Source: Bdellovibrio sp. ZAP7
GTDB taxonomy: Bacteria; Bdellovibrionota; Bdellovibrionia; Bdellovibrionales; Bdellovibrionaceae
Direction: 5' to 3'
Assembly: GCF_006874645.1 (NCBI RefSeq)
Contig: NZ_CP030082.1
Coordinates: 2,728,001 to 2,792,000 of the forward strand
DNA: 64,000 nucleotides
Of the stretch, positions 18,007-26,617 are shown in pieces. The translations under genes were made by a program, and so were the position numbers. The notes beneath the pieces are model-generated. The model did not search any database. It was not told where the DNA came from and saw only the letters and a program-made list of their open reading frames with translations. The first letter of the stretch is position 1. Each line of letters opens with the position of its first letter.

Positions 18007-18828
18007 ATGTGCGACGACGCACCAAAGTTTAATGGAATGCAAAGACGTCAACTCCTTGTTGCCCTTTTAGGGACAGGAGCAACTATGCTGCTTGCAGGAT
18101 GCAGTCAGACTGGTTTTAGCCCTTTAACTTCTTCATCGGATGGAACAGATTCCAGCGATGGCAGTAGCGGCACCACGGGTGGTTCCTGCGTGCAAAGTGC
18201 AACAGAAACAAATGGTCCCTTCCCCGCCGACGGCAGTAATGCCGCAGGTGACGGCACCTCCACCCGCCTGGATAAAGTTTACACCGGCTCGCCCATCATC
18301 CGCCGCGATATCACGGAAAGCATTGCGGGAGTCCCACTTACTTTGAATATATCATTGCAGAATGTGCGCAACAGCTGTGCGACGATTCCGAATTATTATA
18401 TTTATATCTGGCACTGCACTCCGACGGGTCAGTACTCAGCCTACACGGCGTCTAATAATGGCGGCTCGCACTCTAGTTTAGAGTCTTATTTCCGGGGAAT
18501 TCAGCAAACCGATTCCAATGGTGAGGTGACCTTCACCACGATTTATCCGGGTTGGTACACGGGCCGCGCGATACATATTCACGCGGAAGTGTATGCGGGA
18601 CTTGATGATGCCTCTCCCATTAAGATCACGCAGTTCGCATTTCCCATGAGTATTAATAAAGCGGTCGCCGCGCAAACGACCTATGGCTACAAAGGAACCT
18701 CAGGAATGATGGACAATTCATCAGATGGAATCTTTAGAGACGGCACCAGCACCGAGATGCTGACCGTCGCCTCAAACTCATCAACCGGCGGTTACACTGC
18801 CTCAATTGCAGTCAGAGTGTCCGTATAA
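18007..18828 (+). CDS. Intradiol-dioxygenase-family lipoprotein
   Basis: The product has 273 residues, with a strong GGAGGT site before the start. The N-terminus combines a twin-arginine-like RRQLL (Arg13, Arg14) and a lipobox LLAGC (Cys32), so it may be exported folded and lipid-anchored. A Ser/Gly/Thr-rich linker (about 38-60) leads to an intradiol dioxygenase fold. Motifs include YIWHCTPTGQYSAY, RGIQQTDSNGEVTF and PGWYTGRAIHIH. The likely Fe(III) ligands are Tyr143, Tyr184, His190 and His192, all present. Cytoplasmic relatives cleave catechols; exported lipoprotein versions are known from genomes but their substrates are mostly unclear. No aromatic-degradation genes are adjacent. Confidence 0.88.
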   Translation: MCDDAPKFNGMQRRQLLVALLGTGATMLLAGCSQTGFSPLTSSSDGTDSSDGSSGTTGGSCVQSATETNGPFPADGSNAAGDGTSTRLDKVYTGSPIIRRDITESIAGVPLTLNISLQNVRNSCATIPNYYIYIWHCTPTGQYSAYTASNNGGSHSSLESYFRGIQQTDSNGEVTFTTIYPGWYTGRAIHIHAEVYAGLDDASPIKITQFAFPMSINKAVAAQTTYGYKGTSGMMDNSSDGIFRDGTSTEMLTVASNSSTGGYTASIAVRVSV

Positions 18829-18874
18829 CTCGCCATTTCTCTAATAAACCTATCGAAAATCCCACCTGCCACAC

Positions 18875-18912
18875 TGCCTCCTCCCCTCCTCCTCTTGACC
18901 GAGGGGGAGGCA
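18875..18912. other. Intergenic hairpin between dioxygenase and citrate synthase genes
   Basis: TGCCTCC (18875-18881) pairs with GGAGGCA (18906-18912) across a C/T-rich loop of 24 bases. No T-run follows, so it is not a classical intrinsic terminator. It may weaken read-through from the dioxygenase gene. Confidence 0.35.
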
Positions 18913-18952
18913 CGGTCTAGCCTCGAGCCATTACTTTACTTTAACTTAATGC

Positions 18953-18990
18953 GGTGCTTCTGCAGAATATGGCAGGCACCTTTTCGGAGG
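18953..18990 (+). promoter_or_regulatory. Leader hairpin and strong ribosome-binding site of citrate synthase
   Basis: GGTGC plus CTGC (18953-18963) can pair with GCAG plus GCACC (18972-18980), with a two-base bulge and an eight-base loop. The stem ends five bases before a near-ideal CGGAGG site (18985-18990) and the ATG at 18995. Such a hairpin could stabilise the 5' end or tune initiation; no known riboswitch is recognised. Confidence 0.4.
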
Positions 18991-18994
18991 AAAA

Positions 18995-20161
18995 ATGGCT
19001 GAATATATCAATCCAGATTACGTTCCAGAACCAGAGAAAATGAACGTAAAAAAAGGTCTTGATGGCGTGGTAATGGATACATCTTCTGTATCTAAAGTGA
19101 ATCCACACACAAACTCTTTGATCTACCGCGGTTACCCAGTTCAAGACTTGGCTGAAAACTGCTCTTTCGAAGAAGTTGCATACCTAATGTACAATGGCGA
19201 GTTGCCAAACAAAACTCAACTTGCTGACTTCACTAAAAAAGAACGCGCAAACCGCGACATCACTGCAACTTTGTTGAACGTGATCAAATCACTTCCACAA
19301 AAATGTCACCCGATGGATTCTATCCGTACGGCAGTGTCTTTCATGGGTGCTGAAGACCCTCGTATCTGGGATTCTTCTCCAGCGACGAACTTGGACAAAG
19401 CGATGATGTTGTTGGCGAAAATCCCAACTGCTGTTGCTGCTGACTACCGTTTCAAAAAAGGTTTGGATTTCATTCCTCCAAAAGCTGATTTGACGATGGC
19501 TGAAAACTTCTTCCACATGTGCTTTGGTAAAGTACCTCAAAAAGAAGTTGTTAAAGCATTCGACGTTTCTTTGATCCTTTACGCTGAACACAGCTTCAAT
19601 GCTTCCACTTTCACAGCACGTGTTGTGACTTCAACTCAATCTGATATCTACTCTGCAACAGTAGCTGGTATCGGGGCGCTTAAAGGTCCTTTGCACGGTG
19701 GTGCGAATGAAATGGTTATGCATATGATGAAAGAAATCGCTGATCCTGCAAAAGCAGAACAGTGGATGATCGATGCATTGGCACAAAAGAAAAAAGTTAT
19801 GGGCTTCGGTCACCGCGTTTACCGCTCTGGCGACTCTCGCGTTCCGACAATGAAAAAGTACGCTCAAGTTATGGCTGACGTAACTGGCGAACAAAAATGG
19901 ATGCAAATGTACACTGCTTTGGAAAAAGTTATGGTAGATAAAAAGAAAATCTACCCTAACCTGGATTTCCCAGCAGGTCCTGCATACTACATGATGGGCT
20001 TCGAGATCGACTTCTTTACTCCGATCTTCGTTATGGCTCGTACAACTGGCTGGTCTGCACACATCATGGAACAAGCAGCTGACAACCGCATCATCCGTCC
20101 TCTATCTGAGTACGTAGGTGCGGAACAACGTAAAGTTGTACCTTTGTCAGAAAGAAACTAG
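18995..20161 (+). CDS. gltA: Citrate synthase
   Basis: The product has 388 residues, the length of the shorter citrate/2-methylcitrate synthase class. It condenses acetyl-CoA (or propionyl-CoA in methylcitrate synthases) with oxaloacetate in the cytoplasm. The catalytic triad positions are visible: GPLHGG (His234), GFGHRVY (His273) and LDFPAG (Asp324). EHSFNAST (about 198-205) is also a family signature. No prpB or prpD neighbours are present, so a TCA-cycle role is more likely. It is a single-gene unit with its own leader hairpin and terminator. Codon use is strongly biased, as in a highly expressed gene. Confidence 0.95.
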   Translation: MAEYINPDYVPEPEKMNVKKGLDGVVMDTSSVSKVNPHTNSLIYRGYPVQDLAENCSFEEVAYLMYNGELPNKTQLADFTKKERANRDITATLLNVIKSLPQKCHPMDSIRTAVSFMGAEDPRIWDSSPATNLDKAMMLLAKIPTAVAADYRFKKGLDFIPPKADLTMAENFFHMCFGKVPQKEVVKAFDVSLILYAEHSFNASTFTARVVTSTQSDIYSATVAGIGALKGPLHGGANEMVMHMMKEIADPAKAEQWMIDALAQKKKVMGFGHRVYRSGDSRVPTMKKYAQVMADVTGEQKWMQMYTALEKVMVDKKKIYPNLDFPAGPAYYMMGFEIDFFTPIFVMARTTGWSAHIMEQAADNRIIRPLSEYVGAEQRKVVPLSERN

Positions 20162-20186
20162 TTCCTAAATTCTATTTAGAATTTCT

Positions 20187-20218
20187 AAAGCCCACTCCAA
20201 AGAGTGGGCTTTTTTTTT
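20187..20218 (+). terminator. Intrinsic terminator of citrate synthase
   Basis: A perfect 10-bp stem (AAGCCCACTC, 20188-20197, with GAGTGGGCTT, 20202-20211) and CAAA loop is followed by a long T-run ending at 20218. The T-run also forms the outer end of the large palindrome that follows. Confidence 0.93.
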
Positions 20219-20469
20219 ACCTAATTCACATGGAAGATTGATCTCGGCCCTGAAGCTTCCGAGCACATCTGCCTCGGCTCCGTCGCTCTCCTACCCACTT
20301 CTCCGCGACACGCCATCCATGGACTCAACCGTGCCTCGCCTTTGGCGAGTGCGCGCCATCGTGGCGCCCACGGAGGTCGCTGCGTAGGAGGTATGAGCCC
20401 GCCGAATCCGAGTCAGCTGCACTCGGAATCTTCAGAGTGACTTCAAAGTTTTCATTTGAATTATGTAAA
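20216..20469. repeat. 254-bp near-symmetric imperfect palindrome
   Basis: The element is symmetric about 20342.5. The ends match with one difference (TTTACCTAATTCA, 20216-20228, against the complement of 20457-20469). CTGAAG at 20250-20255 pairs exactly with CTTCAG at 20430-20435. CTCGG/CCGAG-type blocks continue inward, and the centre is a perfect hairpin CTCGCC (20335-20340), TTT, GGCGAG (20344-20349). The interior is more GC-rich than its surroundings and holds no plausible gene. It could be a MITE-like element or a structured RNA. No target-site duplication is seen. Confidence 0.7.
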
Positions 20470-20706
20470 AGAAAAAGACTCGTACAGAAGTTTATGACGT
20501 TTCAAATCATCGTGAATAACTTTTAGACTTACTAAGTTTCAAAGAAAGAAGCTCTCTATTTACAGTAGTTTAGTGAGCGGCATGAAACCGCGTGGAGCGT
20601 TTGAAGAAAAATTCACACTGAAATTGTTGCGATGTCTTTTAGATAGGTTCAGCATCACGTTTAGATAACTGATTTGAACTTTGTTTAATTTGTTTGGAGG
20701 TATTTA
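20470..20706 (+). promoter_or_regulatory. Long leader/promoter region of the small exported protein
   Basis: About 240 bases without an ORF of note. It is A/T-rich, unlike the palindrome before it, and contains a short hairpin GCGG-CATGAAA-CCGC near 20577-20591. A strong TTGGAGG site (20693-20699) precedes the ATG at 20707. Promoter elements cannot be placed with confidence. Confidence 0.3.
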
Positions 20707-20952
20707 ATGAAAGTATTGAAAGCAACTGTAGCACTAGCATCTGTATTGGCATTCTCTTCAGCTTACGCTGTGGAAGCGGCTCCTTCTCAACCATCTATGG
20801 ATGGTTCTTCTGTGAACAGCCAAACTGTTCAACAACACTCTGAAATCAAAAAAGATAGCAAAGGTGTTATCAAGAAAAAGAAATCTACAGTTGAAGAGCA
20901 AAACACTCAGCAAGTTCTTCCTGAATCTCAACAACCTGCTGCAGGCAAATAG
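20707..20952 (+). CDS. Small exported Gln/Ser/Lys-rich protein
   Basis: The product has 81 residues, with a GGAGG site at good spacing and a typical Sec signal cleaved after SSAYA. The mature part (about 60 residues) is polar and low in complexity: Gln/Ser-rich at both ends with a lysine cluster (VIKKKKSTVEEQ) in the middle. It is probably disordered in the periplasm. It has its own intrinsic terminator. No family is recognised; codon use is consistent with a real and well-expressed gene. Confidence 0.8.
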   Translation: MKVLKATVALASVLAFSSAYAVEAAPSQPSMDGSSVNSQTVQQHSEIKKDSKGVIKKKKSTVEEQNTQQVLPESQQPAAGK

Positions 20953-20960
20953 TTGAGTTG

Positions 20961-21005
20961 GTTGGAGTCTCGTTTCGCAGTTATCGCGGGACTCCAACAG
21001 TTTTT
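20961..21005 (+). terminator. Intrinsic terminator of the small exported protein gene
   Basis: GTTGGAGTC (20961-20969) pairs perfectly with GACTCCAAC (20990-20998) around a 20-base loop; AG and five T residues follow (to 21005). Confidence 0.85.
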
Positions 21006-21477
21006 ACTGTTCAGTGTAAAATAGAATTTCGCCTTCGCGAATGATCTTCCCAAGCTCGCCGGACTCATCGTTACTGCGGCAACCTTGGACTTCACTCACC
21101 TGCCCATTTTTTTCCATGCGAATGTTGAAGGGTGATTTGCATTCTTCAGACCCGGCTTTAGTTTTTTTATAACTTTCAGCGAAATCATAAATACGATTGG
21201 CGATAGAGATATACTTGTCTCGAGCGATCTTACGGTTTTCAATTACTTTTTCATTCACGGCACTTTTGGCGCTAAAGTCAGCATCATTCAAGGACTGAAG
21301 CTGAAACAAATAGGCATTGTGGCGCAAAGAATAGTTAATACTGATCTTGTTCTCCGGCACTACTTGAATACCCGGCGGGATAAAGCTTTCTTCTTTGGCT
21401 GGTTTTGTCGCACAAGCGGCAAGCATGGCCACTGAAAGACATAAGATCGAATTTGAAAGCCATTGTGATTTGATCAT
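21004..21477 (-). CDS. Small lipoprotein coupled to a metalloprotease gene
   Basis: The product has 157 residues. The signal ends MLAAC, giving a lipidated cysteine at residue 22. The mature protein is largely helical with two late cysteines (EECKSPF; VQGCRSND) that could form a disulphide. Its ATG overlaps the TGA of the upstream protease gene by four bases, so both are made together. It could be an anchor, chaperone or inhibitor for the protease, but no family is recognised. It ends convergently at the terminator of the small exported protein gene. Confidence 0.78.
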   Translation of the reverse strand: MIKSQWLSNSILCLSVAMLAACATKPAKEESFIPPGIQVVPENKISINYSLRHNAYLFQLQSLNDADFSAKSAVNEKVIENRKIARDKYISIANRIYDFAESYKKTKAGSEECKSPFNIRMEKNGQVSEVQGCRSNDESGELGKIIREGEILFYTEQ

Positions 21478-22583
21478 CGTTGTGGACCTTTCAACTTAGG
21501 TGGTTCGAATCTGCAATAGGGTTTCACAGTTCCAGAGTTTGCACACTGCAATTCTTTTCTTAACAAAGTGTTCTTAGAAAAAATCGATTTCACGCGAATG
21601 ACATCTGTTGGGTAATATTCCAGATTCACTTTTTCAAACCCTGAAGAGTCGTCACAAAGATCGCGAACAGCGTTAATGGCCGCGCGTGTTTTTTCTTCGA
21701 TGCTGTACTTAGTTTGCATGCGCAGGAATCGGGCTAGAATTTCTGATCCCACCCAGTCCGCGAAAACTTCAGATGTTTTATCTTTATTGCCACATTGGGC
21801 TTCTTCTTTTTTGATCCACTGACTATCAACAAAGCATTGAACCAGTTCATTGTAGACAACCTGATTCAAATTCTCGCCCTGGATACCGCATGGATCGATG
21901 GAATGAGCCAACTCGTGGGCCATGCTAAAGATAATGCTAAATTCCGAGGACGTATTTAAAACATAAGCGCCCCCAACACGCACCCTGTGGATGGCTCCGT
22001 CATGACTCCGCTCATAATAGATTTCACTCTTGGTGTATAAGTCCGTCGCATCAGAATATGTGGTGCGATCTACAGGCAATTCCAAATTCACTTTGGAAAT
22101 ACGTTCGATCAAAGTCGCTTTATCGACATCGGAAAATGTTTTGGAACTTTGCTGCTTGATGTATTCAATCATTTGCGCGCGCACGAGTTCAAAAATACGG
22201 TGCAATTTTTCTTTGCGCTCTGGTGTATAGATGCGCGTGACCAGCTCGTCTTCAATTTGCTCCGTGGTCCAACCAGGATTGGTACGAACGATTCGACGCA
22301 AGACCCGCAACGCACGAATCTCGCCACGGTAATCCAAAGATGTCTCCCCTGTAGGATCCGCCACAGCATTACCTTTACAGATAGAGTCATAGCTTTTTTC
22401 ACAAAAAAGTTCGTTGGCTTTAACAACGGGAGTATTTTCGGAGGCAGGTTTTTTTTCAATAGGAAATGAGGACTTTTCAGCTATTGGCGCTGCTGACAAC
22501 ATCGGGCCTTGCCTCAGGAAAAATCCAAAAGCGGCGGTGCCCAATACGATGCCCATAGGAAGGAGATACCGTCTCATCCTCAT
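21474..22583 (-). CDS. Exported zinc metalloprotease, gluzincin (M13-like) type
   Basis: The product has 369 residues, with an N-terminal signal or anchor helix (about 5-23) carrying several arginines. The zinc site HELAH (His223, Glu224, His227) lies in FSMAHELAHSID. It is followed 45 residues later by EVFADW (Glu272, Asp276), which has the third-ligand/ExxxD arrangement of M13 neprilysin-type enzymes, though the protein is much shorter than them. Six cysteines after residue 60 suggest disulphides in the periplasm. It probably cleaves peptides outside the cytoplasm. It is coupled to the lipoprotein gene that follows (ATGA). Confidence 0.8.
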   Translation of the reverse strand: MRMRRYLLPMGIVLGTAAFGFFLRQGPMLSAAPIAEKSSFPIEKKPASENTPVVKANELFCEKSYDSICKGNAVADPTGETSLDYRGEIRALRVLRRIVRTNPGWTTEQIEDELVTRIYTPERKEKLHRIFELVRAQMIEYIKQQSSKTFSDVDKATLIERISKVNLELPVDRTTYSDATDLYTKSEIYYERSHDGAIHRVRVGGAYVLNTSSEFSIIFSMAHELAHSIDPCGIQGENLNQVVYNELVQCFVDSQWIKKEEAQCGNKDKTSEVFADWVGSEILARFLRMQTKYSIEEKTRAAINAVRDLCDDSSGFEKVNLEYYPTDVIRVKSIFSKNTLLRKELQCANSGTVKPYCRFEPPKLKGPQR

Positions 22584-22685
22584 TTAAAAATGGTAGCAAA
22601 AAGAGCCACATCTGCATACGAGAAAGGCCTCTTTTTCATGGGACACTGGTTAAACTGATATTAAGTCCCAATTAGTTAATACCGT

Positions 22686-23243
22686 TTATTTAAGGGCCAA
22701 TTGGATACTTTTTGAGTCAAAACGCTGACGGACTTTATTATATTCCGCCAGAACCGTTTTAAATTCTGAGGCGAACTTTGCCCCACCCATCGTTTCTTGA
22801 ATGGCATTTTTTGAAACCGGCAAAGACAAAATATAATCACTGCGACGAACTAAGTTTTGAAATTCAAACTCGCTGACGCGATCGAATTTTTTATACTGCG
22901 TGTGTTTATCGAAAAGCATCGCCATGACTTGCAGGTGACTTTTCAGATCTTTGGAGAAAGTCTTTTGCAACGAAGATTCGTCGATACCACGCTTCCACTT
23001 TTGGATATAGCTAAAGCCTGCCGCATTCATCAAAGGTTCCAGTTGTGAATCAAGATTTTCAGCAGAAGCCGTGGCAGCGAACAAATCACTGACAACTTCA
23101 CGTTGCCAGCTTTTGCTTACAGGGGAGACCTTTTGCGGCTGTCTCATTCTGATAAGAGCCTTTTTATTTGCAGCTTGAGCTGCAGAAAGCCCCATAAAAA
23201 GCGTCAGAACTACCATTACAACAACTTTGAACTTGGACAACAT
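22686..23243 (-). CDS. Exported helical protein of unknown function
   Basis: About 185 residues. The start is ATG 23243; GTG 23246 in frame has equally good spacing to AAAGGG and cannot be excluded. A clean signal peptide ends AAQA. The mature protein is basic and helical with no cysteines, containing repeated hydrophobic heptads (LKSHLQVMAMLFDKH; FASEFKTVLAEYNKV). No family is recognised. It is separated by about 100 bases from the metalloprotease gene downstream and has no clear terminator. Confidence 0.75.
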   Translation of the reverse strand: MLSKFKVVVMVVLTLFMGLSAAQAANKKALIRMRQPQKVSPVSKSWQREVVSDLFAATASAENLDSQLEPLMNAAGFSYIQKWKRGIDESSLQKTFSKDLKSHLQVMAMLFDKHTQYKKFDRVSEFEFQNLVRRSDYILSLPVSKNAIQETMGGAKFASEFKTVLAEYNKVRQRFDSKSIQLALK

Positions 23244-23319
23244 CACAGCATACCCTTTCGTTCGTACTCAATGAGTAACCATTTCAAGGGCCGTGCCTGA
23301 TCTCAGAATGAGACGCGAA

Positions 23320-23907
23320 CTATTCCTCGATATGATCCCAGAGCTTAAACTCACGGGAGCCAACAGCCTGAGGCAGACTGAACAAAGCCTGGGTCCACGC
23401 AACTGCATCTTGCGCTGTTGCTTCCGGCGCATGGTTCGCGATCTGGGTGATGGGCACCTCAACGCGACGATTGAAATCGGGAACCTCTTCATTTTTGGCG
23501 TGAATCACAATAAAGCCACGACATAGATTTGTGACTTCCAAAGCTTTGGCCATATACTCGGCTCCGACACTGATGCCCATTGCGACGATCTTGTCAGGAT
23601 TGACGATACTGTGTTCTTTTAAAAAAGAGAGAGCCGCAACAATATCCTCGACCCTTTTGGTTGGTGATTCCCAGGACATCGGAGCCTCTTGGTCATCATT
23701 ATAAAAAGCATGATCGAGCACCATGCACACGACGCCTTCGTCGCTGATGGCCCGGGCTAACTTATCAGAGATTTGTGAAGCTCCACCGGTCATGGCCCCT
23801 TCGATTAAAAAGGCTGCCAGGGGTTCTTCGTGAGGATTGTTGTCAGGGATAAAGAGGCCGGCTTCCAGCAAGCGATCCTCTGCCTTGAAGGTGACTGAGA
23901 CTTTCAT
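23320..23907 (-). CDS. Small alpha/beta-hydrolase (dienelactone-hydrolase-like)
   Basis: The product has 195 residues from the ATG at 23907, fixed by a GGGAGG site; upstream in-frame codons to 23985 lack one. A core strand (VVCMVLDHAFYN) is followed by the nucleophile elbow GISVGAEY (Ser113), a GxSxG motif. His159 near the C-terminus (ITQIANHAPEAT) and an acid before it could complete the triad. The length and order fit small serine hydrolases. Substrate unknown. No signal peptide, so cytoplasmic. Confidence 0.75.
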   Translation of the reverse strand: MKVSVTFKAEDRLLEAGLFIPDNNPHEEPLAAFLIEGAMTGGASQISDKLARAISDEGVVCMVLDHAFYNDDQEAPMSWESPTKRVEDIVAALSFLKEHSIVNPDKIVAMGISVGAEYMAKALEVTNLCRGFIVIHAKNEEVPDFNRRVEVPITQIANHAPEATAQDAVAWTQALFSLPQAVGSREFKLWDHIEE

Positions 23908-24005
23908 AAAAACCTCCCTCTCCCACGATATTAAACCCGCAGCGCGAAGAGAGGTGTAAGTCCAATGTTGCCTTACAGGGATCAAGACTGATTCTGGACT
24001 ATTGT

Positions 24006-26162
24006 TTATTTCAAGGCGGATTTTGCGCGGCGGTTTTCCAGCAGTCTTTTAACGATGAACTCGCGTAAAGTGTTAAGGCTGTTCGTCATGCGATCTGTTT
24101 CATCAAAGAACAGACCGTACCGATCTTGTTCGGCACGCATTTTTTCTAGCTCCACAAACGCCGCACGTAAATCAGGATACTCGTTATTGGGAATCTCTTG
24201 GCCACGTAACGCCCGGGACAGGTTATCCAAGGTGATTTCAATTTTGTCGGCAAAGCTTTTAAAAATCTTTTGCTGTTCAGAATCCAGCGTAAATGGAGAA
24301 GCTGATTCCAAAGCCACCAGGGCATGGGCAAAACGATTTCCTGCGGCCGTCACTCCCGCCAAGAATTCACGATCTACAGAAGTGGATCCCCTTTCCCGCA
24401 GATAACGATCTTGTGATGCCATGTAATTGGCACGAGCCACTCGAGACTGTTGACGAAGCTGATCGCGATCACTCTCACTTGCTGGAGCTTCTCCAATGCT
24501 TAATGTTGCAATCGAATGAAAGGAGCGACGATATGTTTCCAACATTTTTGCCACCACATCAGAGAGCTGCGTTTTCTCCCACGTCGGCCACAGCATATAT
24601 GCAAACATCGCCAAGACTCCGCCCAGGCAAGTATTCACACCGCGGGCCCAAATCACATCTTTCGGCGGCACTCCGGTCATCGCGACCAAAATCACCACCA
24701 AGGCACTGACAGAAACCGCAAAGATCCCGTAATTGGCCTGCCCCACCCATCTCATCATAAATCCAAAGATCACCATCAATGCAATCGCCCAACAAGGACC
24801 TTCCGGCATGATGTGAAATAGAGCTGTCGCAAGCAACAAACCTAAAATAGTTCCACCGATACGAAGCAAACCGCGATTAAAGGTCGATGCATAATCAGAT
24901 TTCAAAACGATTGCCACCGTCATCGGGACCCAGTAGCTGCGATCCACCGAAATCATGTTGCTGATGATCTCTCCCACAGCGATACAAATCGCCAAACGAA
25001 GAGCATGACGAAATCCTGGTGACTGAAAAGTAAAGTTGGCTCTTAAGGTTGCCCAGACTCCACGGAATCTAAATCTCCATGGGCGCGCATTTTCATTGCG
25101 TTGCGATTCAACCATCCCCGCTTCCGTGGTTCGGGTCGCAAGTTCAATGACCGCACGGGATTGTCCGATGATAGATTCCATTTGGCGAAGGGCATCGCTT
25201 AACACCGCTCGCATGAATACAGACTGATTGCTATAGTCATTATCGCGAACTTTTGCCGTATCCAGCTCGAGTGATTTTAAATTTTCACGAGCCTCTTGGA
25301 TCTGTTCTTCATCACGAATGATGACCGATACCTTTTGCAGCAAACTTTTCTCGATGGATAAAAAGTCCGCGATGATCTCGATGGAGGGATTTCCGGGATT
25401 TTCCCTTTCAATGCGATTTTTCAATCGTCCTAAAGACAAAATGCCCAAGCGCAAACGCTCGCCTTGAGTGAGTAGCGAACGATAGCGACGACCTTCCGGT
25501 CTTGAATCCTGAGAGATCGCACCCAAGTTAATTTGCGTGTGAATACTCTGCGCACTGCCACCGGGAACTTCTTCCGGTTTAAATTGCAAATCACACAACG
25601 AAGAAAGATCGACAAAGAATGTAGCTAAAGCCCTGCGCTCGGGACGATACCGTCGAAATGGCCACAACATCAAAGCTAGCAGAGCTTGAATTCCCGCTCC
25701 CAAAAGTGCAAACAGACTTAAATGAAAGGCTTGCGCAGGGTCCATCGGATGCGCACCAAACACCACGAAGGTTGCGATGGCGACAGTTCCTAAATCGGCA
25801 AGGACCGTATCTAAAACAATCAAGTAACCTGACGCAAATGCCAGTAAGGTCACTAAGGCTAATGAAACTATAAAATTGCCTGCAGAAATGGAAGCCAAGA
25901 ATACCAACAGCACCGTGACAAACGCGGCTCGCGCCATACGTTTTGCGCGGAAAGCATAAGCATCGGAGTTATCAGAAAAACACGCATTCAGTGCGCCAAG
26001 AACGACGATCATGCCGATAGTGTTGGAATTCAGCCACACTCCAACTAGCATCGACAGACCAATTGCGATGGCGCCACGCGCCGCAACCCAGATATCTAAG
26101 CGTGAACGATCGAAACTAAAAAGAGGGCCCCAAAAAGAGGATTTGGAAGGAATGAGTGCCAT
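24006..26162 (-). CDS. FUSC-family (YccS/AaeB-like) membrane exporter
   Basis: The product has 718 residues. The architecture is a first block of about six transmembrane helices (about 25-175), a cytoplasmic helical region (about 180-360), a second block of helices (about 385-530) and a C-terminal cytoplasmic helical tail. This duplicated arrangement is that of FUSC proteins, which export aromatic acids or act in membrane stress. Typical text is WVPMTVAIVLKSDYASTFNRGLLRIGGTILG, shown here only in part: YWVPMTVAIVLKSD then RIGGTILGLLL. No membrane-fusion partner gene is adjacent, so its cargo cannot be deduced. Confidence 0.85.
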   Translation of the reverse strand: MALIPSKSSFWGPLFSFDRSRLDIWVAARGAIAIGLSMLVGVWLNSNTIGMIVVLGALNACFSDNSDAYAFRAKRMARAAFVTVLLVFLASISAGNFIVSLALVTLLAFASGYLIVLDTVLADLGTVAIATFVVFGAHPMDPAQAFHLSLFALLGAGIQALLALMLWPFRRYRPERRALATFFVDLSSLCDLQFKPEEVPGGSAQSIHTQINLGAISQDSRPEGRRYRSLLTQGERLRLGILSLGRLKNRIERENPGNPSIEIIADFLSIEKSLLQKVSVIIRDEEQIQEARENLKSLELDTAKVRDNDYSNQSVFMRAVLSDALRQMESIIGQSRAVIELATRTTEAGMVESQRNENARPWRFRFRGVWATLRANFTFQSPGFRHALRLAICIAVGEIISNMISVDRSYWVPMTVAIVLKSDYASTFNRGLLRIGGTILGLLLATALFHIMPEGPCWAIALMVIFGFMMRWVGQANYGIFAVSVSALVVILVAMTGVPPKDVIWARGVNTCLGGVLAMFAYMLWPTWEKTQLSDVVAKMLETYRRSFHSIATLSIGEAPASESDRDQLRQQSRVARANYMASQDRYLRERGSTSVDREFLAGVTAAGNRFAHALVALESASPFTLDSEQQKIFKSFADKIEITLDNLSRALRGQEIPNNEYPDLRAAFVELEKMRAEQDRYGLFFDETDRMTNSLNTLREFIVKRLLENRRAKSALK

Positions 26163-26234
26163 AGTCCCATGCTACTCCCTTAAGAGAGCGAGACAAGCTT
26201 CGACTTGACGGTTTTGAGATATTAAATGTGAATC

Positions 26235-26591
26235 CTATTTCTGACAAAGTTCGATAGAATGACCATCGGGATCCAAAATAATGGCCTTTTTCCCGTCAGG
26301 CATTTCAGTGGGATCTAAAATCAGCAAGCTGCCGGGCACTTTTGCTAAATCAGCGACCGTGTTTTCCAGCTCTGTAATTTGAAACCCCAATTGAAGACTG
26401 GGAACCTGAGCTTTCTGTGCGGTTGGCAAAGAATAAAGGGAGAACTCCACCCCATCGTGCAGAGCACGGTAAACTTCACTCCCCTTATCCACCCGCACCA
26501 TTTGGAATTTAAAGCCGACACAGCGATAAAATTCCAGCATGTTCTGTAGCTGGCCAGTGTTAATTGTGATAGAAGAGATTACCAAACTCAT
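26235..26591 (-). CDS. VOC (glyoxalase/bleomycin-resistance) domain protein
   Basis: The product has 118 residues, one complete VOC unit of two beta-alpha-beta-beta-beta modules. Visible pieces are LEFYRCVGFKFQ, GVEFSLYSL, LQLGFQI and the typical end IILDPDGHSIELCQK, whose Glu is a common metal ligand. Such proteins act on small electrophiles or bind antibiotics, and many have no assigned substrate. It diverges from pepN with only 26 bases between the two start codons, so the promoters must overlap the coding ends. Confidence 0.85.
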   Translation of the reverse strand: MSLVISSITINTGQLQNMLEFYRCVGFKFQMVRVDKGSEVYRALHDGVEFSLYSLPTAQKAQVPSLQLGFQITELENTVADLAKVPGSLLILDPTEMPDGKKAIILDPDGHSIELCQK

Positions 26592-26617
26592 TGTTCTATT
26601 ATCAGAAGCGAGGACTC

